A stretch of DNA of 64,000 nt from Mycetohabitans endofungorum. GTDB lineage: Bacteria; Pseudomonadota; Gammaproteobacteria; Burkholderiales; Burkholderiaceae. Shown piece after piece: positions 48,319-56,978 of this stretch. The stretch is taken from positions 1 to 64,000 of the forward strand of contig NZ_PRDW01000003.1 of assembly GCF_002927045.1 (NCBI RefSeq), given 5' to 3'. The notes under the pieces were generated by a model. The model was not told where the DNA came from. It made no database searches and saw nothing but the letters and a program-made list of their open reading frames with translations. The stretch's first letter is position 1. Every line of letters starts with the position of its first letter. Position numbers and translations under genes: made by a program.

Positions 48319-48692
48319 ACAAAACGCTGCGGCACATTCGCTGAATGCCGCGCATGAAACACGCCCACGTGATGCCGCACCAGCCAGCGCGCCGGCCGCG
48401 ACGCGAACAGAAGGCCCGTGGCAATTGCGCATGACAGGCATCGCGTGACCGCGGGAAAACGCGCTCCACGTCAGCAGCGTCGGGTCTTGGACAGCCGTGC
48501 CCGAAAACAAGCCATGCAGCGCCGACTCGTCGGTCGGCCGCTCGCGAAGCGGTGGTGTTTGGCACATTGAATTGTCACGAAGTTGTGGTATGTGCAGCCA
48601 CGCCCTTGGTCAGGCAATCGCCGACGTACGGGCCGCCGCGGCCAGATCCATTAATATTGCCGGTTTCGCCGTTACCTTCCCCTCATATCGTC
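48319..48692. other. Spacer before fused glycosyltransferase
   Basis: 374 bases with no supported gene. Frames here have no SD or motif. ATTAATATT (48650-48658) is an A/T-rich patch in otherwise GC-rich sequence and could be a -10 region for the next gene; nothing else is visible. Confidence 0.4.
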
Positions 48693-50570
48693 ATGACCGT
48701 GCATCGCGAACCGCTCAGTGTGATCATCATCACGCTCAATGAGGCCCACGACATCGAAGCATGTCTAGCGTCCGTGCGCGACCTGGCCGATGAGATCGTC
48801 GTGGTCGACGCCGGCAGCACCGATGCGACGGTGCAGATCTGCGAGCGTTTCGGCGCACGGGTCGTCACAGCAGACTGGCCGGGGTTCGGCCCTCAGAAGA
48901 ATCGAGCGCTCGCGCTCGCCACCCTGCCGTGGGTGCTGTCGCTGGATGCCGACGAGCGCGTGACGCCACAGTTAAGGGAATCGATCGAAGTGGTGTTGGC
49001 CGGGCGCGGGCCATCCGGCTATATAGGATATGCGATGTCCCGCCGCTCGCAATTCTGCGGCCGCTGGGTCAATCACTCGGGCTGGTCGCCGGATTGGGTG
49101 GTCCGGTTGTTCCGCCGCGAAGCGGCCAAATTCTCGAACGATGCCGTGCACGAGCGGCCAATCGTCGAAGGCCCCATCGGGCGCCTTGACGGCCGGTTAC
49201 TGCACTACAGTTATCGCTCTAGCGAAGAGGTGGCAGACAAGACACTGGCCTATGCTCGCGCCGGCGCCCGGATGTTGCGTGCGCGCGAGCGCCGCATCAG
49301 CGCATTGGCCCCCCTCGCGCACGGCGGCTTTGCTTTCGTGCGCACGTTCATGTTGCGAGCTGGATTCCTCGACGGGCTGACGGGCCTGGGCATCGCGCGA
49401 ATGAATGCGCGGGCGACGTTCCTAAAGTACCACTATGCGCGGCGCGCAGACCCGTCAGCGCGCGGCGACAGCGGCACTGGCAACACTGGCAGCACCTGGC
49501 GGGGGCTGCGCATCGGGTTGTCGTGCCAGGCGCTGCGCCACGCCGGCGGCTTCGAGCGCTACGCGCGCGACATCATTGGCGCAATGGCCGCGCGGGGCGT
49601 GCGCCCCATCGTCTTCGCCCGCAAATTCGATAAAACGCTGCCCGAGTACAAACTCGTCGACGCGCAAGCCATCCGGGTCAACTGGCTGCCGCGCGCGCTG
49701 CGCGACGCGGCGTTCTCCTGGCGGCTGCGCGCGCGCCGTACACGGAGCCAAGCGGACATCGTGATCGCGTGCAATCGGGTCGACTCAGCCGACATCGTCG
49801 TATGCGGCGGCACGCATCCGGGCGCATTGCGCCATGGTCGCAACAAGCCAAAATGGAACGACGGCTGGCAAACCGCGCTAGAGCGCCGCACCTATCACAA
49901 CGCGGGCGTGGTCGTCGCCCACTCCAGGATGATGGCGCAAGAAGTCCAGCAGTATTTCGGCATCGCGCCGGACAAGATCCGTGTCATCTATCCCCCGGTG
50001 CGCAGCGATTGCTTCGCGCCGATGGCGCCGGCACAGCGCGATGCGATGCGGGCGCAGCTCGGCATTCCCGACGGGCACGCCGCATTTGTGTTCGTGGCCA
50101 ACACCGGCAAGGGATTCGAACTGCTGCGCACGTACTTCGAGGCGAGCGCCGAGCCGGTCTGCCTGTTGGTCACGGGCCGCCCGGTCGCCAGCCCATCGCC
50201 GCGGATCCGCTCGCTCGGCTATCGTACAGACATGCAATGCGTGTTCGGCGCGGCCGACTTCACGATCGTGCCTGCGCCCTATGAACCGTTCGGGCTAGTG
50301 GGCATCGAATCGATCCTGTGCGGCACGCCGGTGCTCACCGCCGGTAACGTCGGCTGCGCCGAAGTCATCCGCGACGACGCGCAATGGCGCTTTTCGCACC
50401 TGGACGCGGGCAGTTTCGCCGCGGCGGTCGAACAGGCGCTCACGCGCTGGCGCGCCGGCACCGCGCGGCTCACCCGGCCCGACGAGCATCTGCTGTACGA
50501 CTACGACGTGGCGTCCCACACCGCGCACTTGCTGGCGCTGGCCTCGGAACTCGCCGGCCGTCGCGCGTAG
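48693..50570 (+). CDS. Bifunctional glycosyltransferase, GT2-GT4 fusion
   Basis: One 625-residue chain holds two transferases. Residues 1-290 resemble the GT2 group WaaE/KdtX of LPS core synthesis (LSVIIITLNEAHDIEACLASV, EIVVVDAGSTDATVQIC, LDADERVTPQL, the late FFRREAAKFSNDAVHE-like region). Residues 305-620 are a GT4 (GT-B) enzyme: GLRIGLSCQALRHAGGFERYARD, VVAHSRMMAQEVQQYFGI..KIRVIYPPV, and EPFGLVGIESILCGTPVLTAGNVG with the GT-B EPFG motif. Start chosen at ATG 48693, just before the first domain. It probably adds two successive sugars to core or O-antigen. Confidence 0.88.
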   Translation: MTVHREPLSVIIITLNEAHDIEACLASVRDLADEIVVVDAGSTDATVQICERFGARVVTADWPGFGPQKNRALALATLPWVLSLDADERVTPQLRESIEVVLAGRGPSGYIGYAMSRRSQFCGRWVNHSGWSPDWVVRLFRREAAKFSNDAVHERPIVEGPIGRLDGRLLHYSYRSSEEVADKTLAYARAGARMLRARERRISALAPLAHGGFAFVRTFMLRAGFLDGLTGLGIARMNARATFLKYHYARRADPSARGDSGTGNTGSTWRGLRIGLSCQALRHAGGFERYARDIIGAMAARGVRPIVFARKFDKTLPEYKLVDAQAIRVNWLPRALRDAAFSWRLRARRTRSQADIVIACNRVDSADIVVCGGTHPGALRHGRNKPKWNDGWQTALERRTYHNAGVVVAHSRMMAQEVQQYFGIAPDKIRVIYPPVRSDCFAPMAPAQRDAMRAQLGIPDGHAAFVFVANTGKGFELLRTYFEASAEPVCLLVTGRPVASPSPRIRSLGYRTDMQCVFGAADFTIVPAPYEPFGLVGIESILCGTPVLTAGNVGCAEVIRDDAQWRFSHLDAGSFAAAVEQALTRWRAGTARLTRPDEHLLYDYDVASHTAHLLALASELAGRRA

Positions 50571-50737
50571 CGCTGCATCTCGTCGCCCCGTGCGGCGCCC
50601 GCCCCCTGTCGCGCCACGCGTGATGCTACACTCGCTCGTCTGGCGCGAACGCTGCGTCACGCGCGCCGCACGACAATGCCATGCGGCCGCCGTCATGTCG
50701 CGGCACCGCGCGTCGTCAATCTACCGGAGCAACGTCC

Positions 50738-51241
50738 ATGGCTGAATTTCGCATTTGGTCCGATCGGTTCTCGCACAATGGATTCATGCCCAAGCAGCAG
50801 GAATTCGATGACCGCTCGTTTGGCGTCGACGGCGGCAACGTGTCGCCCGCGCTGCAATGGGCCGACCCGCCCGCCGATACAAAGAGCTTCGCGCTGACCG
50901 TGTACGATCCGGACGCGCCGACCGGCAGCGGTTTCTGGCACTGGGTTCTCGTCAATATCCCGGCACATGTGCGCTCGCTGCCGGATGGCGCTGGCAAGGC
51001 CGACGGCAGCCTGCTGCCAACCGGTGCGCTGCAGCTACGCAACGACTATGGCACGGTAGGCTTTGGCGGTGCAGCGCCGCCACGCGGCGACAAGCCGCAT
51101 CGGTACGTGTTCCGCATCCACGCATTGAAGACTGACGCGCTGCCACTTGGTACGGACACGACCAACGCGGTGGCACGCTTCATGATCCACTTGAATGAAA
51201 TCGACTCGGCCACCTATACAGGTCTGTACGAGCTGAAGTAA
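50738..51241 (+). CDS. YbhB/YbcL-family PEBP (Raf kinase inhibitor-like) protein
   Basis: A 167-residue PEBP-like protein. FDDRSFGVDGGNVSPALQWADPP and ALTVYDPDAPTGSGFWHWVLVNIPA are the ligand-pocket strands of the YbhB family, and GKPHRYVFRIHAL-like (GDKPHRYVFRIHALKTD) is the PHRYxF signature. Function unclear in bacteria. ATG 50738 has a GGAG SD nine bases upstream. No signal peptide, so cytoplasmic. Confidence 0.9.
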   Translation: MAEFRIWSDRFSHNGFMPKQQEFDDRSFGVDGGNVSPALQWADPPADTKSFALTVYDPDAPTGSGFWHWVLVNIPAHVRSLPDGAGKADGSLLPTGALQLRNDYGTVGFGGAAPPRGDKPHRYVFRIHALKTDALPLGTDTTNAVARFMIHLNEIDSATYTGLYELK

Positions 51242-51249
51242 TTGGGCGC

Positions 51250-51615
51250 GCACGCGGGACCTCGCGAGGGCTTGTCGCCGGCCTCGCGCTGCTGGCCACG
51301 CTTGGCGCGCACCCGTGCACGACCGGCATCACGTCGCGCATGGCGCTGCGCAGCTTTAGCTTCGGCCTGTTCCAGTCGCCCAACAAACGCACCATTCTCG
51401 CCTCGACGCCACGTGAGCACAGCGGTGGCGCGAGTGGCATGCTCGGCACGGCCCGACTGACCGGCCAAGCTGTCGGGGCCGCCCTCATTGCACTGATTTT
51501 CAACGTCACCGGTAACTAGGGGACGTTCTCCATGCTGGCGGTGGCGGCTACCTTTTCAACGCTGGCGGCGACGATAAGTTTTGCGCGGCGTCGATCCGTT
51601 GCGTCGCTGCTGATT
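51250..51615 (+). pseudogene. MFS efflux-pump (DHA2/EmrB type) C-terminal remnant
   Basis: The plus strand has no start but reads GLVAGLALLATLGAHPCTTG, then RMALRSFSFGLFQSPNKRTILAS, REHSGGASGMLGTARLTGQAVGAALIALIFNVTG and TAG, and continues in frame after the stop as FSMLAVAATFSTLAATISFARRR. These are the last three helices of EmrB/QacA-type pumps, where GFGLFQSPNN and SGxAGGM..TxRxxGQSxG are conserved. Upstream helices are missing and the TAG interrupts, so it is dead. It sits right after the PEBP gene. Confidence 0.7.
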
Positions 51616-51649
51616 GGATACAGGCATGCTGCTTGCTCAGAAGAGGGGC

Positions 51650-51952
51650 ATGAACGTACCACCCAAAACATCATCGCATATTAATTTCGAGGATGCGCCA
51701 CCTTCCTTCGACGGCGCACGAATGATGCTTGACTTCACCGCGTCCGTCGATGGACGCCTAGTGCGGTGCTCGGTCAGCGCCGAAGCCCTTGAGGACCACT
51801 TCGGCGCCGCGTCCGCGCTCGAGAGCGAATTGCTGCAGGCGTTCGAGCGCGGTCGCAACCGCATCCATCGAGTCGCTCGGCTCGCACTGGAGGACAGCGA
51901 CGGCCAACCCGTCGTGCTGCACAGTGGCCTGTTCCGGATCTCGGCAACCTAA
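51650..51952 (+). CDS. DUF1488-like protein
   Basis: A 100-residue protein: FDGARMMLDFTASVDGRLVRCSVSAEALEDHF, then SELLQAFERGRNRIHRVARLALE, matching DUF1488. Function unknown, all-alpha/beta by pattern, no membrane segment. GAGGGG lies four bases before ATG 51650 (MNVPPKTSSHINFED). First of three tightly spaced small genes. Confidence 0.75.
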   Translation: MNVPPKTSSHINFEDAPPSFDGARMMLDFTASVDGRLVRCSVSAEALEDHFGAASALESELLQAFERGRNRIHRVARLALEDSDGQPVVLHSGLFRISAT

Positions 51953-51995
51953 CGCCGCCAGGCAACCTGCCCACTCATCCTGCAAAGGAGGCTTT

Positions 51996-52595
51996 ATGTC
52001 ACTGATCGTTGCGGGACGCTTCACCTCGTTCCCACAAGCCGAACGCGCGTCGCAGGCGCTGTTCGAGCATGGTTTTGTCCAAGAGGACGTTACCTTATTC
52101 TTCGTCAACCCACCCGGCCAGCACGCGCGCTTTCCGATCGGCGGCGACGTATCGACCGACCCCGGCGCACGCGAAGCACCGAAAGGCGCGGCCAAGGGTG
52201 TCGCGCTGGGTGCTGTGGTGGGCGCGGTCGTTGGCGTCGCGGTCTTTGTGCTAGCGGGCGCGCCGATGTTCGTATCGATCGTCTCCGCCGGGGTCGGCGC
52301 TTACGTCGGCTCGATGATCGGCGCGATGAGCCATACCCGACGTGCGCTCGAACAGCATCACGGGCGCGAGCGCTTCGTCGACCGCGAGGCACGTGACGCC
52401 GGCGTGCTGGTTGCCGTGCACGTGGACGCGACCACACAGGAGAATGCGTCACGTGTGTTGCGCGATGCAGGTGCGCTAGATATCGAGCGCGCCTCCGGAC
52501 GCTGGCGCGACGGGCGCTGGGCTGACTTCGACCCGACCCGTGCGCCGCACGTGGAGCGCGACAGCCAGCCCGATCTCAACGAGCGGCACACTTAA
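51996..52595 (+). CDS. Glycine-zipper stress-type membrane protein
   Basis: A 199-residue protein with an N-terminal 17M-like domain (MSLIVAGRFTSFPQAERASQALFEHGF), a hydrophobic glycine-rich double segment (about residues 63-103, with GVALGAVVGAVVGVAVFVLAG and GVGAYVGSMIGAM) and a C-terminal domain with the VHVDATTQENASRVLRDAGA beta-alpha unit. Similar proteins are annotated as general stress proteins. A near-perfect AAAGGAGG SD is five bases before the ATG. The likely place is the inner membrane; function unknown. Confidence 0.75.
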   Translation: MSLIVAGRFTSFPQAERASQALFEHGFVQEDVTLFFVNPPGQHARFPIGGDVSTDPGAREAPKGAAKGVALGAVVGAVVGVAVFVLAGAPMFVSIVSAGVGAYVGSMIGAMSHTRRALEQHHGRERFVDREARDAGVLVAVHVDATTQENASRVLRDAGALDIERASGRWRDGRWADFDPTRAPHVERDSQPDLNERHT

Positions 52596-52739
52596 TCCCG
52601 CCGCATTGCGGGGTGGCAACCGAGCCACTGGTAGCCGCACGGACGGGCCACCGGTAGCCGAGCAAGCGGGATGGCCACCCGCATACTGGATCTGCGCGGT
52701 GCGCAGTTTCCGATCAACCACAACCAACGGAGGTACGCG

Positions 52740-53183
52740 ATGGCAACTCATATTGTTTCCGTTCTAAACGACCTGATCGAAACGTCCAAAGACGGCGAAG
52801 CCGGCTTCCGCAAGGCGGCAGAGGATGCGTCGAACCCGGAATTGAAGACGCTGTTCGCCAGTTGTGCCCAATCGTGCTCGCAAGCGGTCAGCGAGCTGCA
52901 AGCCGCCGTCCATTCACTCGGCGGTAAGGCCGAAGATCACGGGTCCGCGTCTGGGGCGCTACACCGTGGCTGGATGGACCTGAAGTCAGCCATCAAAGGT
53001 CGCAGCGACCACGAGATCCTAGCGGACTGCGAAAAAGGCGAAGACGTAGCAAAGAAACATTACCGACAGGCGCTGGATGAAGCGTTGCCTGCGGACATTC
53101 GGATGCTCGTCGAGCGGCAATACGAAGGCGTACTCAAGAATCATGATCGCGTACGCGAATTGCGCGACGCTACGGCACGATAA
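52740..53183 (+). CDS. PA2169-family four-helix-bundle protein (DUF2383)
   Basis: A 147-residue all-helical protein: LNDLIETSKDGEAGFRKAAEDASNPELKTLFASCAQSCSQAVSEL is the first helix pair of the DUF2383/ferritin-like bundle and DVAKKHYRQALDEALPADIRMLVERQYEGVLKNHDRVRELRD the second. Such proteins are stress-induced and of unknown role. CGGAGG is six bases before the ATG. Fourth in a run of stress-type genes. Confidence 0.85.
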   Translation: MATHIVSVLNDLIETSKDGEAGFRKAAEDASNPELKTLFASCAQSCSQAVSELQAAVHSLGGKAEDHGSASGALHRGWMDLKSAIKGRSDHEILADCEKGEDVAKKHYRQALDEALPADIRMLVERQYEGVLKNHDRVRELRDATAR

Positions 53184-53309
53184 TCTGCCTGCGCTGGATG
53201 CGGCGACGCACGCCGCATCCGACAGGGGCGTGGGGACGGGTCCATCAAGCCGCTTCGCCGCGGTTGTGGCACGTCACCACGCGATGTTTTACTGCATATC
53301 GAGGCAGCG

Positions 53310-53657
53310 TCAATTCGCGATGTGCAGGTCGTTGTGCACGCGGGTCACGCCGTCAACTGTCCTAGCCGCGGCGGTGGCAGCTTCCTTCGCCTCGCGGCTG
53401 GGTACTGTCCCGGTCAAGCGCACCGCGCCAGCCGTGGTCTTCACGTGGATATTCTGAAAGCCTTTTACGCCCTTCGCGTTCAGCAATGCAGCCTTGACCT
53501 TCGTGGTAATGGCGCCGTCGCTGATTTTCTCGCTGAGCGTTTCGGAACCCGACGATTGCGCGGCCCTGTCGCTGCCCGCGCTTTGGGCGGCCAGCCCGGC
53601 CACATGAGCTGCACAGATCATGCCAATGGCAACGCGGATCCATGGTGTCGTTTGCAT
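53310..53657 (-). CDS. BON-domain periplasmic protein
   Basis: A 115-residue exported protein. Residues 1-24 are a signal peptide (MQTTPWIRVAIGMICAAHVAG). After a Ser/Gln-rich spacer comes one BON domain: ITTKVKAALLNAKGVKGFQNIHVKTTAGAVRLTGTVPSREAKEAAT, with the typical G-x-V-x-L-T-G-T-V. Related to OsmY, an osmotic-stress protein. ATG follows AGGAGA by five bases. Convergent with the DUF2383 gene. Confidence 0.88.
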   Translation of the reverse strand: MQTTPWIRVAIGMICAAHVAGLAAQSAGSDRAAQSSGSETLSEKISDGAITTKVKAALLNAKGVKGFQNIHVKTTAGAVRLTGTVPSREAKEAATAAARTVDGVTRVHNDLHIAN

Positions 53658-53709
53658 TGTCTTCTCCTAGATTGAAGTGGCAAGGGTGCTGCAAGGATCG
53701 TACCCATGA

Positions 53710-54564
53710 TCAATGCGCGTCATTGCGTCGGCGCGCGGCGGTCGCGCTCACCTCCGCACCGAGCAGAAACACCGACGATGAAAAATACAGCCACATCAGC
53801 AGCACGGCAAGGGAGCCTGCAGCACCAAACGTGTTGGCGGTGCCCGCGTGTGCCAAGTAGAACGCGAAGATATTCTTGCCGCTGGAGAACAGCAGTGCCG
53901 CCGCCAAGCCGCCCGCCAACGCATCGCGCCATTGGATCGACGCATCGGGGACGAACTTCAGCATCGCAGAGAATGCCAGCCATAGCGAACCGAGTGTGGC
54001 CACGTGCTGCACCGCATTCGCTATCAGGTACGACGCGCTTTGCGGTCCCCAGAACCATTGCCCGATCACGCTGATCGCGGTGTCCAAAATCAGCAGCACA
54101 ACGATCAGGAATGCCACGCCAAGCACCAGGCCAAACGAGATCAAGCGCACCCGCATCAGGCTGAGCAGGCTGGCGCGCGTATCGGGTTCCGGCACCGGCC
54201 AGATCGCGTTCAACGCGCTGTTCAGCGTCGAGAACGTAGCGGATGCGCCGATCACGATACCCAGAATCGACACCGTAGTCGTACGCGTTGCCATATCGGC
54301 GTGCCACGCGTTCGCCACGATGGCCTGCACGCCTTGTGCGGCTTCGTCGCCAACCACGCCGCGTATTTCGCCGAACAACCGGCCTTGCACCGCATCCTGT
54401 CCGAAAAAAAACCCGGCCACCGCGATGACGATAACCAGCGTCGGTGCGAGCGAGAATGCCGTATAGAAAGCGATCGACGCCGCCATCGTCGGGCAGCGGT
54501 CCTTGATCCAATGCGTGACCGGATCCGATACCCAAGCCAGCAGATTCATCGTGCGCAAGCGCAT
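53710..54564 (-). CDS. YihY/BrkB-family inner-membrane protein
   Basis: A 284-residue membrane protein of the YihY (formerly RNase BN) family with six hydrophobic segments: TMAASIAFYTAFSLAPTLVIVIAV, AGFFFGQD, STLNSALNAIWPV, and the conserved ALAGGLAAALLFSSGKNIFAFYL and GTANTFGAAGSLAVLLMWLYFSSSVFLLGAE. It is not a nuclease. Gene starts within or next to the otsA stop (an in-frame TTG at 54570, ATG 54564 or ATG 54549), so it is translated with otsA. Confidence 0.85.
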   Translation of the reverse strand: MRLRTMNLLAWVSDPVTHWIKDRCPTMAASIAFYTAFSLAPTLVIVIAVAGFFFGQDAVQGRLFGEIRGVVGDEAAQGVQAIVANAWHADMATRTTTVSILGIVIGASATFSTLNSALNAIWPVPEPDTRASLLSLMRVRLISFGLVLGVAFLIVVLLILDTAISVIGQWFWGPQSASYLIANAVQHVATLGSLWLAFSAMLKFVPDASIQWRDALAGGLAAALLFSSGKNIFAFYLAHAGTANTFGAAGSLAVLLMWLYFSSSVFLLGAEVSATAARRRNDAH

Positions 54565-54566
54565 CG

Positions 54567-56033
54567 TCAAGACAACGTGCTGGCAGGCAACCGCACCGGC
54601 ACACCGGGCCGGGCGAACGCCGCCGGCTGCGCCATCACGCGCAGAGTCAACGCGTCGTCGCGGTCCACCACTTCACGCAGATCGCGCATGAATGAATCAC
54701 GCCATACAGATAGGTCGTTCTGCCGCAATACTGCCATCATCGCTTGGTGCCGCTGTTGCCGGTCCACCAAAGGCATCGACAACGCGCGGCGCATCGCGTC
54801 GGCGACTTGCACTAGGTCGAACGGATTGACTATCAATGCACCCGGCAATTGGTCCGCGGCACCGGCAAACTGCGACAACACAAGCACGCCAGGATCGGCG
54901 GGGTCTTGTGCTGCGACGTATTCCTTGGCCACCAAGTTCATGCCGTCGCGCAGCGGCGTCACGCACCCGACCTGAGCCGCGCGGAACAGCGACATCAGCA
55001 AGTTGCGCTCATAGTTACGGTTCAGGTACAGGATCGGGGTCCAATCCAGTTGGGCAAAACGGCCGTTGATCCGGCCCGCCTCCGCCTCCAGGTGTTTGCG
55101 AATCGACTGGTAGTTTTGCACGTCGGTACGCGTAGGCGGTGCGATCTGCATCAGTGACACGTGCCCGGCCAGGCTCGGCGAATCCAGCAACAGCCGTTCG
55201 AATGCCTGAAACCGCTCGGCAAGCCCCTTCGAGTAGTCGAGCCGGTCTACACTGATGATCAGCTTGCGCTCACGCATGTTGTCGTGCAGCCCGACCACCT
55301 GCTTGCGGCTGGCGTTTTGCTGCGCGGCTTTCGCAATGGCATCCGGGTACACGCCGATCGGATACGCAGCAGCCTTGAACCGGTGGTCGAACGCGTGGAC
55401 CATCCCGTTGCCGAGCAACTGCCCGCCGCATTCGCGCTGCACAATGTCGGTAAAAGACTGCAAGTCGCTGCCCGTCTGGAAGCCGACCACGTCGTAACTG
55501 CACAGCGCTTTGAGCAGCGTGGCGTATGGCGGGATCGTATGCAGCACCTCGGGTGCCGGAAATGGAATATGCAGGAAAAACCCAATCGGATTGCGCATGC
55601 CGAGTTCGCGGCATGCCTTGCCGAACGGGATCAAGTGGTAGTCATGCACCCAGATGATGTCATTCGGCCGAACCAGCTTCTGCAATTGCCGGGCGAGCAT
55701 CCCGTTGACGCGCATGTAGCCTGCGTAGTCGGCGCGGTCGAACCGCGTCAGATCGTTCCGATAATGAAAAGCGGGCCACAGCGTCGCGTTTGAAAAACCG
55801 CGATAGTACTGATCATAGTCACGCCGACTGAGGCCGACCGTTGCGTAGGTCACGTTGCCCCGGGTCTCGATCGTTGGCTTGCCCGCTTCACCGCCGATCT
55901 CGCCATTCCAGCCAAACCATACGCCGCCGGCCTCCTTCAGCGCATCGTAGACGCCGATTGCCAGCCCTCCGGCCGTGGGACGGCCCTCCTGCGCCGGGGC
56001 GACCCGATTGGATACCACGATCAATCTGCTCAT
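54567..56033 (-). CDS. otsA: Trehalose-6-phosphate synthase
   Basis: GT20 enzyme making trehalose-6-phosphate from UDP-glucose and glucose-6-phosphate; used for osmotic and desiccation stress. The 488-residue protein starts at ATG 56033 (MSRLIVVSNRVAPAQEG), after AGGTGG eight bases upstream; the GTG at 56045 is also in frame. Motifs GGLAIGV, WVHDYHLIPF, VDRLDYSKGLAERFQAFE and VTPLRDGMNLVAKEYVAAQ are intact. otsB (the phosphatase) is not nearby; the GH15 gene usually close to it lies at 15.6 kb. yihY follows directly. Confidence 0.96.
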   Translation of the reverse strand: MSRLIVVSNRVAPAQEGRPTAGGLAIGVYDALKEAGGVWFGWNGEIGGEAGKPTIETRGNVTYATVGLSRRDYDQYYRGFSNATLWPAFHYRNDLTRFDRADYAGYMRVNGMLARQLQKLVRPNDIIWVHDYHLIPFGKACRELGMRNPIGFFLHIPFPAPEVLHTIPPYATLLKALCSYDVVGFQTGSDLQSFTDIVQRECGGQLLGNGMVHAFDHRFKAAAYPIGVYPDAIAKAAQQNASRKQVVGLHDNMRERKLIISVDRLDYSKGLAERFQAFERLLLDSPSLAGHVSLMQIAPPTRTDVQNYQSIRKHLEAEAGRINGRFAQLDWTPILYLNRNYERNLLMSLFRAAQVGCVTPLRDGMNLVAKEYVAAQDPADPGVLVLSQFAGAADQLPGALIVNPFDLVQVADAMRRALSMPLVDRQQRHQAMMAVLRQNDLSVWRDSFMRDLREVVDRDDALTLRVMAQPAAFARPGVPVRLPASTLS

Positions 56034-56045
56034 AGGGATTGCCAC

Positions 56046-56186
56046 CTGCTGTTCGTTTAAATGAAATCACCGACACCCTCATGCAAGTTTTGTGCCGATT
56101 GCTGCAATGCACAAAAAAAGCCGAGCACGGCCGACGTCCCGAAAGGCGCGATGGGGCAAGTTCCCGGCAGGATGATCGCGATCGTG
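56046..56186. other. Short spacer with no feature seen
   Basis: I see no gene or convincing promoter signal in these bases between the otsA start and the small gene at 56187-56396. The short A-rich run at about 56112-56118 is the only composition change. Confidence 0.3.
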
Positions 56187-56396
56187 TTACGCGTCCTGCT
56201 CTGTGCCGATTTCTCGTTGATAGTCCAGGCCGGCACGGCGGGTGCCGCCCTGGTTGTCGACGCCATCTGCCGGCGCGTCAGGTGCAGGCCGGTTCTGCCC
56301 GGCCGATATGCTGTCTTCGTGGTCGCCCGCGTTACCCGTGCCGGTGGACGGCAACCGGTCCGGCCATTGGCCGGCTTGCGTGTTTGGTCGGCTCAT
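56187..56396 (-). CDS. Small hydrophilic protein, 69 residues
   Basis: I do not recognise a family. From ATG 56396 it reads MSRPNTQAGQWPDRLPST.. and ends RRAGLDYQREIGTEQDA. It is hydrophilic, disordered and rich in Gly, Asp, Pro and Ala. Support for a real gene is the strong GGAGG four bases before the ATG and the compact, non-shadow composition. It is transcribed toward otsA, 153 bases away. May be a stress-related small protein; that is inference. Confidence 0.45.
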   Translation of the reverse strand: MSRPNTQAGQWPDRLPSTGTGNAGDHEDSISAGQNRPAPDAPADGVDNQGGTRRAGLDYQREIGTEQDA

Positions 56397-56655
56397 TGCG
56401 CCTCCAACTTGCACTGCGTGGTCCTTGATTCCACCGTACCCGTGCGGCCAAGCTTTCGCGCCGCCTTCGCGTGGCGGGGTAAACGTTACGCCCCGGGTTG
56501 TAATCCTTACAACGACAGGTACGCAGACCGGTCTTCACGGGCGCCGCGGCCGGTGTCGTCGGCGTCCGTTGCCCTGGCCAATGTGCGCGTCAGCCATTGA
56601 GCCACGCGGGTCGCCCGCATAGGCGACGTCGGCCAGACTCGTGGAACGCCACTGC
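56397..56655. other. Spacer with two inverted repeats
   Basis: No gene in these 259 bases. GTAA-ACG-TTAC (56479-56489) and GTTGTAA-TCC-TTACAAC (56497-56513) are two short inverted repeats seven bases apart in the region upstream of the small gene. They could be operator half-sites. Confidence 0.4.
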
Positions 56656-56850
56656 CTACACGTGCGGCATGTCCGGGCCTTGCGGCGGTGGATCGCCGAT
56701 CGGCGGCATATCGGGCCCGGGTGGATCACGCGTCGGATCAGGCGGCGCTTCGTCCGGCGGCATGTCCGGCGGTGGCACCTCGGGCGGATGCGGCGTGGGC
56801 GTAAGTGGATCGGGCTGCGGCGCATGAGCGCGCCATTTGAGCGTTGACAT
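56656..56850 (-). CDS. Small proline-rich protein, 64 residues
   Basis: From ATG 56850 (MSTLKWRAHAPQPDPL..) the protein is a proline-rich repeat of PPDMPPDEAPPDPTRDPP type, ending GPDMPHV. There is no family I can name. GAGGAA lies seven bases before the ATG. It is more likely real than chance because the proline bias matches codon positions and an SD is present. Part of the otsA-side stress neighbourhood. Confidence 0.5.
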   Translation of the reverse strand: MSTLKWRAHAPQPDPLTPTPHPPEVPPPDMPPDEAPPDPTRDPPGPDMPPIGDPPPQGPDMPHV

Positions 56851-56978
56851 AGATCGCTTCCTCAAAGGAGACGATAAGGAAACCAGCAACCCGTATGCCG
56901 GCTACCCCTGCCAAAGAACCCGCCGGTCAGTCCCGCTCACGCCCGGGCGCCTGTTCATCGATCAGCTAAGCCTATTCG

